DNA of 64,000 nucleotides. It comes from Porphyromonas sp. oral taxon 275 (GTDB lineage Bacteria; Bacteroidota; Bacteroidia; Bacteroidales; Porphyromonadaceae). Every line of letters starts with the position of its first letter. The first letter of the stretch is position 1. The notes under the pieces are model-generated. The model was given only the letters and a program-made list of their open reading frames with translations. It did not search any database and was not told the origin of the DNA. Made by a program: the position numbers and the translations under genes. Positions 1 through 7,829 of this stretch are shown in pieces. The stretch spans positions 1,364,001-1,428,000 of the forward strand of contig NZ_CP072333.1 in NCBI RefSeq assembly GCF_018127745.1, given 5' to 3'.

Positions 1-1
1 C

Positions 2-718
2 CAGCAGCCTTGTTTCACCTTCATCGCCAGCAACTTCCGTCACCTCGCCCGCTTCATGGACTACTACGACCGCCTGGGACAGGTGGACGCTATCCTTGCG
101 GATCTCGGTGTGTCCTCGCATCACTTCGATGCGATGGAGCGCGGCTTCAGCTTCAGGGACGAGACGCCCCTGCTGGATATGCGCATGAATAATAGAGCTG
201 GCCTCAGCGCCCGTGACCTCCTGAATAGCTACGAGGAGGAGCAGCTGGCCGACGTCCTCTACCGCTACGGCGAGCTCAAGCAGAGCCGCAGCCTAGCCAA
301 GCTCATCGTCAAGGCACGCTCTGTCGCCCCCCTGCAGACGGTCGGCGATCTCATCGCTGCCATACGCCCTGCCCTGCGCCCCGACCAAGAGAAGAAGCTG
401 CTGGCGTGCATCTTCCAGGCCCTGCGCATCGAGGTCAACGGCGAGCTCAAGGCCCTCGAGGAGCTCCTCGAGGCTTCGCTCTGCGTGCTACGCCCTGGCG
501 GTCGCCTCGTCGTGATGACCTACCACTCGCTGGAGGATCGCATCGTGAAGAACTTCCTCAAGGGGACGGACGACTCGGCCGAGGCACAGATCTACGGCAC
601 CGCTCGCAGCGCCTGGCGCCTCGTCACCCGCAAGCCCCTCGTAGCCTCCGCCGAGGAGCTGGAGCGCAACCCCCGCTCCCGCAGCGCCAAGCTACGTATC
701 GCCGAACGTATCCGCTAA
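2..718 (+). CDS. rsmH: 16S rRNA m4C1402 methyltransferase RsmH (5' truncated by window)
   Basis: SAM-dependent N4-methylation of C1402 in 16S rRNA; the first gene of the visible dcw cluster. The reading frame is open to the left edge (FTFIASNFRHLARF lies upstream of the first in-frame ATG at 56), so the start lies outside the window and about 239 C-terminal residues are seen. Family signatures are clear: DAILADLGVSSHHFD followed by RGFSFRDETPLLDMRMN, and near the end LVVMTYHSLEDRIVKNFL and the basic tail NPRSRSAKLRIAER. It is followed 16 bp later by the ftsL-like gene, the usual order. Identification is firm; only the N-terminus is missing. Confidence 0.95.
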   Translation, partial: QQPCFTFIASNFRHLARFMDYYDRLGQVDAILADLGVSSHHFDAMERGFSFRDETPLLDMRMNNRAGLSARDLLNSYEEEQLADVLYRYGELKQSRSLAKLIVKARSVAPLQTVGDLIAAIRPALRPDQEKKLLACIFQALRIEVNGELKALEELLEASLCVLRPGGRLVVMTYHSLEDRIVKNFLKGTDDSAEAQIYGTARSAWRLVTRKPLVASAEELERNPRSRSAKLRIAERIR

Positions 719-734
719 GTCCCCCCGATCCCCG

Positions 735-1226
735 ATGAACGCTACCGACCAGCCCAGCAGCGACGAGCGCGACCAGATGCGCGCCCCCTACCTCCAGGAG
801 CATGAGCCCTCCCTAGAGGAGTCCCTTGACGCAGCCGCCGATCGCCTCTCTGGTGAGGAGGATGAGGCCGACGGCGAGATCCCCAGCTCGGGCTGGGAGA
901 CCCTCGAGGGCAACCTACTGGCACATCCGCGGGCTCGCTACTGGCTCCAGGTGGCGGGCTTCTACCTCATCTGCGGTATCGCCTGCGTCCTGTGGACCTA
1001 CCACTTCAGCAGCCAGACGCAGCAGCTCGACCGCCTAGAGCGCCAGCTCAAGGATATACGCTTCCGCTCGCTCTTCATCTCCTCCGAGCTCATCAAGAGC
1101 ACCCACATCGACAACATCACCCAGCGCGTGACGGACTACCAGCTGCCGCTCGTACCCGCCACCAAGCCGCCCTATCAGCTCATTGACTCGGGACAGTTCC
1201 CAGTCCCCAGCCCCGAGGCGAAGTAG
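735..1226 (+). CDS. FtsL-like cell division protein
   Basis: Protein of 163 residues with an acidic, disordered cytoplasmic N-terminus (about 1-70), one membrane segment (VAGFYLICGIACVLWTY, about 74-90) and a short periplasmic coiled coil (QTQQLDRLERQLKDIRFRS). This is the architecture of the small bitopic divisome protein FtsL as found in Bacteroidetes. Position between rsmH and ftsI supports the call more than sequence does, since FtsL is poorly conserved. It presumably bridges FtsB-like partners and FtsI at the septum (family knowledge). It sits 16 bp after rsmH and 21 bp before ftsI, so it is co-transcribed. Confidence 0.8.
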   Translation: MNATDQPSSDERDQMRAPYLQEHEPSLEESLDAAADRLSGEEDEADGEIPSSGWETLEGNLLAHPRARYWLQVAGFYLICGIACVLWTYHFSSQTQQLDRLERQLKDIRFRSLFISSELIKSTHIDNITQRVTDYQLPLVPATKPPYQLIDSGQFPVPSPEAK

Positions 1227-1247
1227 CCCCCCTCCCCGCAGTACACT

Positions 1248-3650
1248 ATGTGGTCCAAAGTCCTCATCTTCCTCCAGCAGCTCATCCAGCTACTCCGCAA
1301 CCTGCGCGCCTGGCTCTGGGCTAGGCTCAGCCCGCTACTTGCCCGCCTGCTCGCCCCCTTCTGCCGCTACGAGGTAGAGACGCTCAAGGGGCGCCGTCTC
1401 GTCTGGGACTTCTATCCCCTCGTGATGGCAGGCTTCACCCTGCTCTTCGTCGCGATCATCATCTACGTGATCCGCTTCTCCTACTCCAGCGAGGGGGCAC
1501 GCTACCGAGCTGCTGCCGAGCGCGTGCAGCGTGAGAAGCGCGTGCAGGACCTCCCCCTGCGCGGCTCCATCCTCGCCAGCGACGAGCGCCCCGTGGCCGT
1601 CACGACCCCCGTATATCGCCTGGGCCTGGACTTCCTCTCTGAGCCGCTCAAGGTGCTCTACGCCCCCCTCCCCACAGGCAAGACGCACCAGGACTCCCTC
1701 GAGCGCGCCAAGTACTACGCCACGCGGCAGGAGCTCGACTACGGGCTGGATCGCCTGGCGGTACTCATAGACAGCATCTACGACCTCAAGGCACATGGTC
1801 TCAGCCGTCAGCAGCTCAAAGCACGCTGGCGCAAGGGGCTAGAGCAGCGCAAGCGTGGTCTACCCGTCATCAATCTGGACGTCAGCTACCAGCAGTACCA
1901 GATCCTGATGGCCTCCTCCCCCTTCGCGCCGAAGATCATCAAGAACAAGCGCGTCCCCAGCCTCCTATCCAAGATGATCATCAGCACCGAGCGTACCAAG
2001 CGTATCTACCCCTTCGGCTCACTCGCCTACCGCACCATCGGCCAGCTGCAGCCCTCGGGAGAGAACAATATCTCCAAGGGCAAGAGCGGGCTAGAGCTCC
2101 GCTACGACGACCTCCTACGTGGCCGCATCGGCTCGGCACGACGCGTCTACTACGGCAATAGCTACCGCCGCATCGTGGACGAACCCGCCCTCGACGGCGC
2201 CGACATCGTCACCAACCTCGACATGGACATCCAGAGCATCGTGGAGCACTCCCTACGCGAGCAGCTGCAGCAGCTGGAGGCCGAGAGCGGCACCGTCGTA
2301 CTGATGGAGGTCAAGACGGGGAAGATCGTCGCCATCTCCAACCTCGAGCAGGTCAAGCGTAGCCCAGGCACCTACAGCGAGTCCATCAATATGGCCATGA
2401 CCAACAAGGCCGAGCCAGGCTCAACCTTCAAGGTAGCCTCCATGATGGTGGCCCTGGACGATGGGATCGTCCGCCCCAATGACACCATAGACGTCGGCAA
2501 CGGCCTCTGGCCGCATGAGGGCCGCGTCGTGCGAGACCACAATGCTGGCAAGGGCGGCTACGGACGTATCTCCGTGGCGCAGACCATCATCAAGTCCAGC
2601 AACGTAGGGGTCGCCAAGATCATCGTCAAGGGCTATAAGGACAAGCCCGACGAGTACGTCGAGAAGATCCGCAGACTAGGCTTCGGCTTCAACTTCCAGA
2701 AGGAGGTCGACCTACAGGGCGTGGAGCGTGCCTCCATCCGCAAGCGCTCGGACAACCCCAACCGCTGGTACAACACCACGCTGGCGTGGATGTCCTACGG
2801 CTACGAGACGCAGATCCCCCCGATCTATACGCTGGCCTTCTTCAACGCCATCGCCAACGGCGGACGCTATATGCGCCCCTACTTCGTCTCCGAGATACGC
2901 CGCCGCGACAGCCTCACCCAGCACATCGAGCCTAAGGTCCTGAAGGAGCAGATCTGCAAGCCCGAGACGCTGCAGGCGATCCAGGAGATGCTACGCCGTG
3001 TGGTCACCGAGGGCACGGGGAAGAAGGCTCGCTCGGCCTACGTCGCCATCAGCGGCAAGAGCGGTACGGCTCAGCTCTCGGGCAAGCACGGCTACCGCGA
3101 CTCGCTGGGGCAGGTGCGCCACCAGGTATCCTTCTGCGCCTACTTCCCCTCCGAGGCGCCGCGCTACTCTTGTATCGCCGTGATCCGTGCCCCATCAGCC
3201 CGCTACAGCGCAGGCGGGGGGGTGATGGCCGCCCCCATCATCCGCCGCATCGCCGAGAGCCTCGTGGCGCTGGAGAAGCCCCGCCCGCTGGACTCCCTCC
3301 CTCGCTCGGCCTCGCCGCTAGCCTATACGCGCCATATCGCCGCAGGGCGCACGGAGTCCCTCCTGCAGCTCCTCGAGCAGATGGGACTCCCCACGCCGCA
3401 GCTCGGGTCGAAGGCTCCCGCCTACATCCGCATTGATTCGGCCGCCCACATCTCAGCGCTGCCGCTGAACACGCACGATATCCCTGACCTCAGGGGCATG
3501 AGCGCTATGGACGCCGTCTACCTCCTGCGTAGCCGCGGCTACCGCGTGCAGCTCGTCGGGGCGGGGAACGTCGTGAGCCAAAGCATCCCAGCAGGTACAG
3601 CCGCGGCCCGAGGCAGCGAGATCGTCCTCCAGCTCGGCTACGAGGCCTAG
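1248..3650 (+). CDS. ftsI: Septal penicillin-binding protein (FtsI/PBP3 family) with C-terminal PASTA domain
   Basis: Transpeptidase cross-linking septal peptidoglycan, 800 residues. A membrane anchor lies at about 54-75 (FYPLVMAGFTLLFVAIIIYV), followed by the PBP dimerisation region and the transpeptidase domain: SxxK at S392-K395 (GSTFK), SxN at S450-S451-N452 (KSSNVG), and the third motif K604-S-G (GKSGTAQ) where KTG is usual. A PASTA-like domain ends the protein (IPDLRGMSAMDAVYLLRSRG). The long N-terminal extension before the membrane segment could mean the true start is downstream, but ATG 1248 fits the spacing after ftsL. Same operon as murE and mraY. Confidence 0.93.
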   Translation: MWSKVLIFLQQLIQLLRNLRAWLWARLSPLLARLLAPFCRYEVETLKGRRLVWDFYPLVMAGFTLLFVAIIIYVIRFSYSSEGARYRAAAERVQREKRVQDLPLRGSILASDERPVAVTTPVYRLGLDFLSEPLKVLYAPLPTGKTHQDSLERAKYYATRQELDYGLDRLAVLIDSIYDLKAHGLSRQQLKARWRKGLEQRKRGLPVINLDVSYQQYQILMASSPFAPKIIKNKRVPSLLSKMIISTERTKRIYPFGSLAYRTIGQLQPSGENNISKGKSGLELRYDDLLRGRIGSARRVYYGNSYRRIVDEPALDGADIVTNLDMDIQSIVEHSLREQLQQLEAESGTVVLMEVKTGKIVAISNLEQVKRSPGTYSESINMAMTNKAEPGSTFKVASMMVALDDGIVRPNDTIDVGNGLWPHEGRVVRDHNAGKGGYGRISVAQTIIKSSNVGVAKIIVKGYKDKPDEYVEKIRRLGFGFNFQKEVDLQGVERASIRKRSDNPNRWYNTTLAWMSYGYETQIPPIYTLAFFNAIANGGRYMRPYFVSEIRRRDSLTQHIEPKVLKEQICKPETLQAIQEMLRRVVTEGTGKKARSAYVAISGKSGTAQLSGKHGYRDSLGQVRHQVSFCAYFPSEAPRYSCIAVIRAPSARYSAGGGVMAAPIIRRIAESLVALEKPRPLDSLPRSASPLAYTRHIAAGRTESLLQLLEQMGLPTPQLGSKAPAYIRIDSAAHISALPLNTHDIPDLRGMSAMDAVYLLRSRGYRVQLVGAGNVVSQSIPAGTAAARGSEIVLQLGYEA

Positions 3651-3733
3651 CCTAGCGCCGCACTTCGCCCTCCGAGCAGCCGCCCTCACTTGCCCTCCCC
3701 CAAGGGCCTCTCACTAGACAGACCAAGCATCAG

Positions 3734-5200
3734 ATGATACTCTCCCAGCTACTGGCTCGCCTCGACTACCGCACGAGCGCCAGCCCCGAGCAACTCGAGA
3801 CGCTCGAGGTCACCAGCGTCACCGACGACTCCCGCAGCGTCGTCCCCGGCAGCCTCTTCGTCGCCCTGCAGGGCGTCCACGTCGATGGCAATAGCTTCAT
3901 CCCCAAGGCGGTGGAGGCAGGCGCCCGCGTCTGTGTCGTCCAGCAGCTCCCAGCCGAGCAGCTCCCAGGCGTCCTCTATATAGAGGTTGCCTCAGCCGCT
4001 GAGTCCCTCGGCCTCCTCTCGGCAGCCTGGCACGGCTACCCTGCCGAGCAGCTCCAGGTCATCGGCGTCACGGGGACGAATGGCAAGACGACCATCGCCA
4101 CCCTCCTCTGGCGCCTCTTCCGCAGCCTTGGCTACAAGGCGGGACTACTGAGCACCGTGTGCAACTACGTCGACGCTGAGGCCGTCCCCTCGACCCACAC
4201 CACGCCCTCGGCACCGCAGCTGCAGGCGCTCCTGGCGCGTATGCTCGCCGCGGGCTGCACGCACGTCTTCATGGAGGTCAGCTCCCATGCTATGGCACAG
4301 CGCCGCGTAGCGGGGATCCCCTTCCGCGGCGGGATCTTCACGAACCTCACTCGCGATCACCTCGACTACCACGGTAGCGTCGAGGAGTACCTCAAGGCCA
4401 AGAAGAGCTTCTTCGACGGACTGCCCAAGGGTGCCTTCGCCCTCAGCAATGCCGACGACAAGAACGGCTTCGTGATGCTGCAGAATACTGTCGCCACGCG
4501 CTACAGCTACGCCCTGCGCGCCGCAGCCGACTACCGCACCCGCATCCTCGAGTCCTACCCCTACGGCACGCTCATCGAGCTCGAGGGGCAGGAGCTGCTC
4601 GTCCAGCTGGTCGGCGAATTCAACGTCTACAACGTCCTAGCCGTCTACGCCGCGGCGCGCCTGCTGGGCCTAGAGCGCAGCGAGGTACTGGTGGCCCTCA
4701 GCCAGCTCACAGCTGTCGACGGGCGCTTCCAGACGCTGCTCTCTCCCCGCGGCTACATCGCCGTCGTCGACTACGCCCACACGCCCGACGCCCTGCTGAA
4801 TGTGCTGGAGACCATCGAGGAGCTGCGGCCTAAGGGCGCCCGCATCCTCTGCGTCGTCGGCTGTGGCGGCGACCGCGACAAGGGGAAGCGTCCCCAGATG
4901 GCGCAGGTAGCGGCGCAGCACTCCGACCGCCTGATCCTCACCTCGGACAACCCCCGCAGTGAGGACCCGCTAGCCATCCTCGCGGACATGAAGGCAGGCC
5001 TCAGTCCCGACGAGCTGGCCCATACGCTGGTCATCGCCGACCGTGCCGAGGCCATACGTACGGCCACGATGCTCGCCGAGCCCGGGGATATGCTCCTCGT
5101 CGCGGGCAAGGGGCATGAGACCTATCAGGAGATCGCGGGCGTGCGTCATCACTTCGACGACAGAGAGATCCTGCAGGCACAGTTCGCCACCGAAGCATAA
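3734..5200 (+). CDS. murE: UDP-MurNAc-L-Ala-D-Glu:meso-diaminopimelate ligase
   Basis: Cytoplasmic ATP-dependent ligase adding the third residue of the peptidoglycan stem peptide, 488 residues, normal length. The Mur ligase P-loop is GVTGTNGKTT (K118); the central-domain signature is MEVSSHAMAQRRV; and the DNPR motif at 405-408 (TSDNPRSEDP), which in this family reads out meso-diaminopimelate, predicts mDAP rather than lysine. The C-terminal domain contains VAGKGHETYQ. It lies 83 bp after ftsI and 32 bp before mraY in the dcw cluster. Confidence 0.96.
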   Translation: MILSQLLARLDYRTSASPEQLETLEVTSVTDDSRSVVPGSLFVALQGVHVDGNSFIPKAVEAGARVCVVQQLPAEQLPGVLYIEVASAAESLGLLSAAWHGYPAEQLQVIGVTGTNGKTTIATLLWRLFRSLGYKAGLLSTVCNYVDAEAVPSTHTTPSAPQLQALLARMLAAGCTHVFMEVSSHAMAQRRVAGIPFRGGIFTNLTRDHLDYHGSVEEYLKAKKSFFDGLPKGAFALSNADDKNGFVMLQNTVATRYSYALRAAADYRTRILESYPYGTLIELEGQELLVQLVGEFNVYNVLAVYAAARLLGLERSEVLVALSQLTAVDGRFQTLLSPRGYIAVVDYAHTPDALLNVLETIEELRPKGARILCVVGCGGDRDKGKRPQMAQVAAQHSDRLILTSDNPRSEDPLAILADMKAGLSPDELAHTLVIADRAEAIRTATMLAEPGDMLLVAGKGHETYQEIAGVRHHFDDREILQAQFATEA

Positions 5201-5232
5201 GCCACACACCTACTCCTCTAAGCATTTAGACT

Positions 5233-6501
5233 ATGATTTATCACCTCTTTGCCTACCTCACGAGCCAGGGCTACAGCTCGACGATCGCACGCCTGATGAG
5301 CTACGTCTCGGTACGCGTAGGCCTAGCGGTCATCCTCGCGCTCCTGATCAGCACCATCTGGGGGGGGCGTATGATCAAGTACCTCCAGCGCAAGCAGATC
5401 GGTGAGCTGGTACGTGACCTCGGCCTCGAGGGCGAGCAGCAGAAGAAGGGCACCCCCACCATGGGCGGTATCATCATCCTGCTCTCCATACTCATCCCGA
5501 CGCTCCTCTTCGCACGGCTGGACAATATCTACATCCAGCTGATGATCATCACCACGCTGCTGATGGGGCTGCTGGGCTTCGCTGACGACTATATCAAGGT
5601 CTTCAAGAAGGACAAGAACGGCCTGAAGGAGCACTACAAGATCCTCGGGCAGCTGCTCCTAGGGCTCATCGTCGGCGTCACGCTCTACCTCAGCCCCAGC
5701 GTCGTCATCAAGCGTAATAGCGAGGTCGTCCGTGAGGGTAATGCCCGTGAGATCCGCTTCGAGACCACCGACACCAAGAGCCTCGAGACGACCATCCCAG
5801 GCTTCAAGAACAACAACCTCGACTATGCCGAGCTCATCCCCCTAGGCGATAGCGACACGCGCAAGCTCATCGGCGTGGGTATCTTCATCATCATGACCGT
5901 AGGCGTGGTGATGCTCCTCTCCAACGGCGTCAACCTCACCGACGGCGTCGACGGCCTGGCCTCGGGCAGCTCCGCCATCGTGGGGCTCGTCCTCGGCATC
6001 CTGGCCTACGTCTCCAGCCACCACGACATGGCGGGCTACCTCAATACGATGTTCATCCCCGGCGCCGAGGAACTGGTGATCTTCGCCGCCACCTTCGTCG
6101 GGGCGACCCTCGGCTTCCTCTGGTACAATTCCTACCCTGCGCAGGTCTTCATGGGCGACACGGGCAGCCTGGCCCTCGGGGGGATCATCGGCGTCTTCGC
6201 CATCGTCATCCGCAAGGAGCTGCTACTCTTCATCCTCTGCGGGGTCTTCATCGCGGAGTTCGGCTCCTCCTTCATCCAGCGCTTCTACTTCAAGTTCACC
6301 CGCCTGACCCGCGGCAAGGGGCAGCGTGTGTTCAAGATGGCGCCCCTGCACCACCACTTCCAGCTGCCTGGCGGTGCCGCGACTGAGGCGCTCTGGAAGC
6401 GTCCTGTGCAGAAGGTCCCCGAGGCGAAGCTGACGATGCGCTTCTGGCTCATCGGCATCATCCTCGCCGTGCTGACCATCGTCTCGATGAAGATCCGCTA
6501 G
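5233..6501 (+). CDS. mraY: Phospho-MurNAc-pentapeptide transferase MraY
   Basis: Integral membrane enzyme making lipid I from UDP-MurNAc-pentapeptide and undecaprenyl phosphate. 422 residues with about ten hydrophobic segments. Signatures: GTPTMGGI, the Asp pair GFADDYIKVFKKDKNGL, NGVNLTDGVDGLASG, MGDTGSLALGG and the C-terminal PLHHHFQ. The protein is longer than the roughly 360 residues of E. coli MraY because of an insertion around residues 155-210 (KRNSEVVREG to PLGDSDTRK), which I believe is typical of Bacteroidetes MraY. This is the last recognisable dcw gene here; murD does not follow. Confidence 0.96.
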   Translation: MIYHLFAYLTSQGYSSTIARLMSYVSVRVGLAVILALLISTIWGGRMIKYLQRKQIGELVRDLGLEGEQQKKGTPTMGGIIILLSILIPTLLFARLDNIYIQLMIITTLLMGLLGFADDYIKVFKKDKNGLKEHYKILGQLLLGLIVGVTLYLSPSVVIKRNSEVVREGNAREIRFETTDTKSLETTIPGFKNNNLDYAELIPLGDSDTRKLIGVGIFIIMTVGVVMLLSNGVNLTDGVDGLASGSSAIVGLVLGILAYVSSHHDMAGYLNTMFIPGAEELVIFAATFVGATLGFLWYNSYPAQVFMGDTGSLALGGIIGVFAIVIRKELLLFILCGVFIAEFGSSFIQRFYFKFTRLTRGKGQRVFKMAPLHHHFQLPGGAATEALWKRPVQKVPEAKLTMRFWLIGIILAVLTIVSMKIR

Positions 6502-6516
6502 CCCTCCCAGCACGCT

Positions 6517-7101
6517 ATGTATCAGATAGAGGATAAGATCGTCAGCCAGGACATCTTCGATGTGCTCTTCGCCTGCGACTATGCCAAGTGCAAAGGCATC
6601 TGCTGCGTCGAGGGTGACAGTGGGGCTCCGCTGGAGGCAGGCGAACGGGAGCAGCTGGAGCGCTACCTGCCCGAGGTCAAGCATCTCCTCTCGCCCGCGG
6701 CTCTGGACGTCATCGAGGCGCAGGGCGTCAGCTACCTCGATGAGGACGGCGACGAAGTGACCTCCATCGTGGGCGGCAAGGACTGCGTCTTCACCACCTA
6801 CGACGCTGAGGGCAACTGTCAGTGTGCCTTCGAGAAGGTCTACTACGAGGGCAAGACGGACTGGATCAAGCCCATCAGCTGCCAGCTCTACCCCATCCGC
6901 CTGACCAAGTACCGCGACTTCACCGCCGTCAACTACCACAAGTGGTCGGTCTGCAAGTGTGCGCTCAAGCGCGGCAAAAGCCTTGGCCTGCCCGTCTACC
7001 GCTTCCTCGAGGGGCCGCTGGTCCGTGCCTTCGGCCGCGAGTGGTACCAGCAGCTCGAGGAGGTCGCCGCCCTCATCAAGGAGGAGCAGATGGGCGACTA
7101 G
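6517..7101 (+). CDS. DUF3109 family cysteine-rich protein
   Basis: 194 residues with a conserved cysteine set: C20, C25, C29 and C30 (FACDYAKCKGICCVEG), C90, C101 and C103, C122 (ISCQLYPIR) and C146/C148 (SVCKCALKRG). This pattern matches the DUF3109 family, related to YkgJ-type proteins thought to bind a metal or Fe-S cluster; the function is not established. It follows mraY by 15 bp and precedes a strong terminator, so it closes the transcription unit. Its place immediately after mraY, where murD is expected, is unusual. Confidence 0.8.
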   Translation: MYQIEDKIVSQDIFDVLFACDYAKCKGICCVEGDSGAPLEAGEREQLERYLPEVKHLLSPAALDVIEAQGVSYLDEDGDEVTSIVGGKDCVFTTYDAEGNCQCAFEKVYYEGKTDWIKPISCQLYPIRLTKYRDFTAVNYHKWSVCKCALKRGKSLGLPVYRFLEGPLVRAFGREWYQQLEEVAALIKEEQMGD

Positions 7102-7149
7102 CCGCAGGCAGCGATCGCTCGGCACGCGACCAAGCACCACATACAGATC

Positions 7150-7208
7150 AAGCCCCACTGGGAAATCTCCTCTCGCGAGGAGCCTTTCCCAGTGGGGCTT
7201 GTCTTTTC
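7150..7208 (+). terminator. Strong hairpin terminator after the dcw/DUF3109 operon
   Basis: An outer stem AAGCCCCACTGGGAAA pairs with TTTCCCAGTGGGGCTT, with an inner hairpin CTCCTCTCGCGAGGAG. A run GTCTTTTCC follows on the plus strand. It lies 48 bp after the DUF3109 stop codon. Because the stem is flanked by AA on one side and TT on the other it may also work on the minus strand. Confidence 0.8.
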
Positions 7209-7308
7209 CTAAGCTCAGCCGCCCCCCCCGCTACAAGCGACGGCCAAGTAGCCCCGCAATATCGGCCAAGCAAGCCCGCCGCACGGCAAGCTCCTAGCAC
7301 CAGCTCCA

Positions 7309-7391
7309 CACGGGCTATCCCTCAGCCTGCCCACTGATATCCCTCACACCGCCGACTGCCGTCCCTCAGCGCCCTGACTGATATCCCTCAG
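7309..7391. repeat. Dispersed 22-bp-period palindrome array (copy A)
   Basis: Four degenerate copies of TGAGGGATATCCCTCAG (here read as CTATCCCTCAG, CTGATATCCCTCA, CTGCCGTCCCTCAG, CTGATATCCCTCAG) at a period of about 22 bp, in the gap between convergent genes. On the minus strand the cores are ATATC, ACGGC, ATATC, ATAGC. The right flank CCCTCCCCCTATA is shared with copy G and closely with copy B. I see no gene in this gap (7209-7732); short open frames here have no protein-like character. Confidence 0.85.
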
Positions 7392-7559
7392 CAGCCCTCC
7401 CCCTATACCAGCACCCCGCCGAGCCCGATACCGCCCCTCGATCACCTAAAGCTGGGGCGAGAGCTACGGTCGCCCCGATCATCTGAAGCAAGAATAGGAG
7501 CATATCCCTTGGTGGACTAGCAAGGGATAGGACAGACTAATTAGCTGGCCTTACTTGCG

Positions 7560-7700
7560 ACCAGCCACAGCAAATAGGAGAAGCCCCAACGGGGCGCCCC
7601 TTTCAAAGCCCAGGGTGCGCAGCCCTGCAAGGGCGACCAAACCCTGGGTAGTCAGGGGCAATAAGGATAAAGCCCTACAGGGGCGATCCACAAGATGATC
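7560..7700. repeat. GC-rich short palindrome cluster (REP-like intergenic element)
   Basis: Several short palindromic modules lie in tandem: AGCCCCAACGGGGC, AGCCCTGCAAGGGCGACC, the pair CCCAGGGT and ACCCTGGGT, and AGCCCTACAGGGGCGATC. The composition resembles intergenic palindromic elements I recall from other Bacteroidetes genomes, but I cannot confirm a named family. No transposase is nearby. It lies between the two terminators that close the dcw and methionine operons. Confidence 0.5.
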
Positions 7701-7732
7701 GTGGCGACGAAGAAGGACGACGACAGCAGCCA

Positions 7733-7800
7733 TAAAGGGCAAGCCCCGCGTAGAGAGACTCCTCACTCGAGGAGCATCCCTAGCGGGGCTTACCCTTTCC
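7733..7800 (-). terminator. Hairpin terminator after the aspartokinase-homoserine dehydrogenase gene
   Basis: On the minus strand GGGTAAGCCCCGC pairs with GCGGGGCTTGCCC, with an inner hairpin GCTCCTCGAGTGAGGAG, then TTTATGG. It begins 30 bp after the stop codon at 7830. The inner hairpin resembles that of the facing terminator at 7150. Confidence 0.75.
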
Positions 7801-7829
7801 TTAATACCTAGCTAAAAGGGAATAGCCAG

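Noticed and set aside
7551..7766. Small protein gene in the palindrome-rich gap
   Set aside because: The frame spans palindromes and a terminator and shows no domain or signal.
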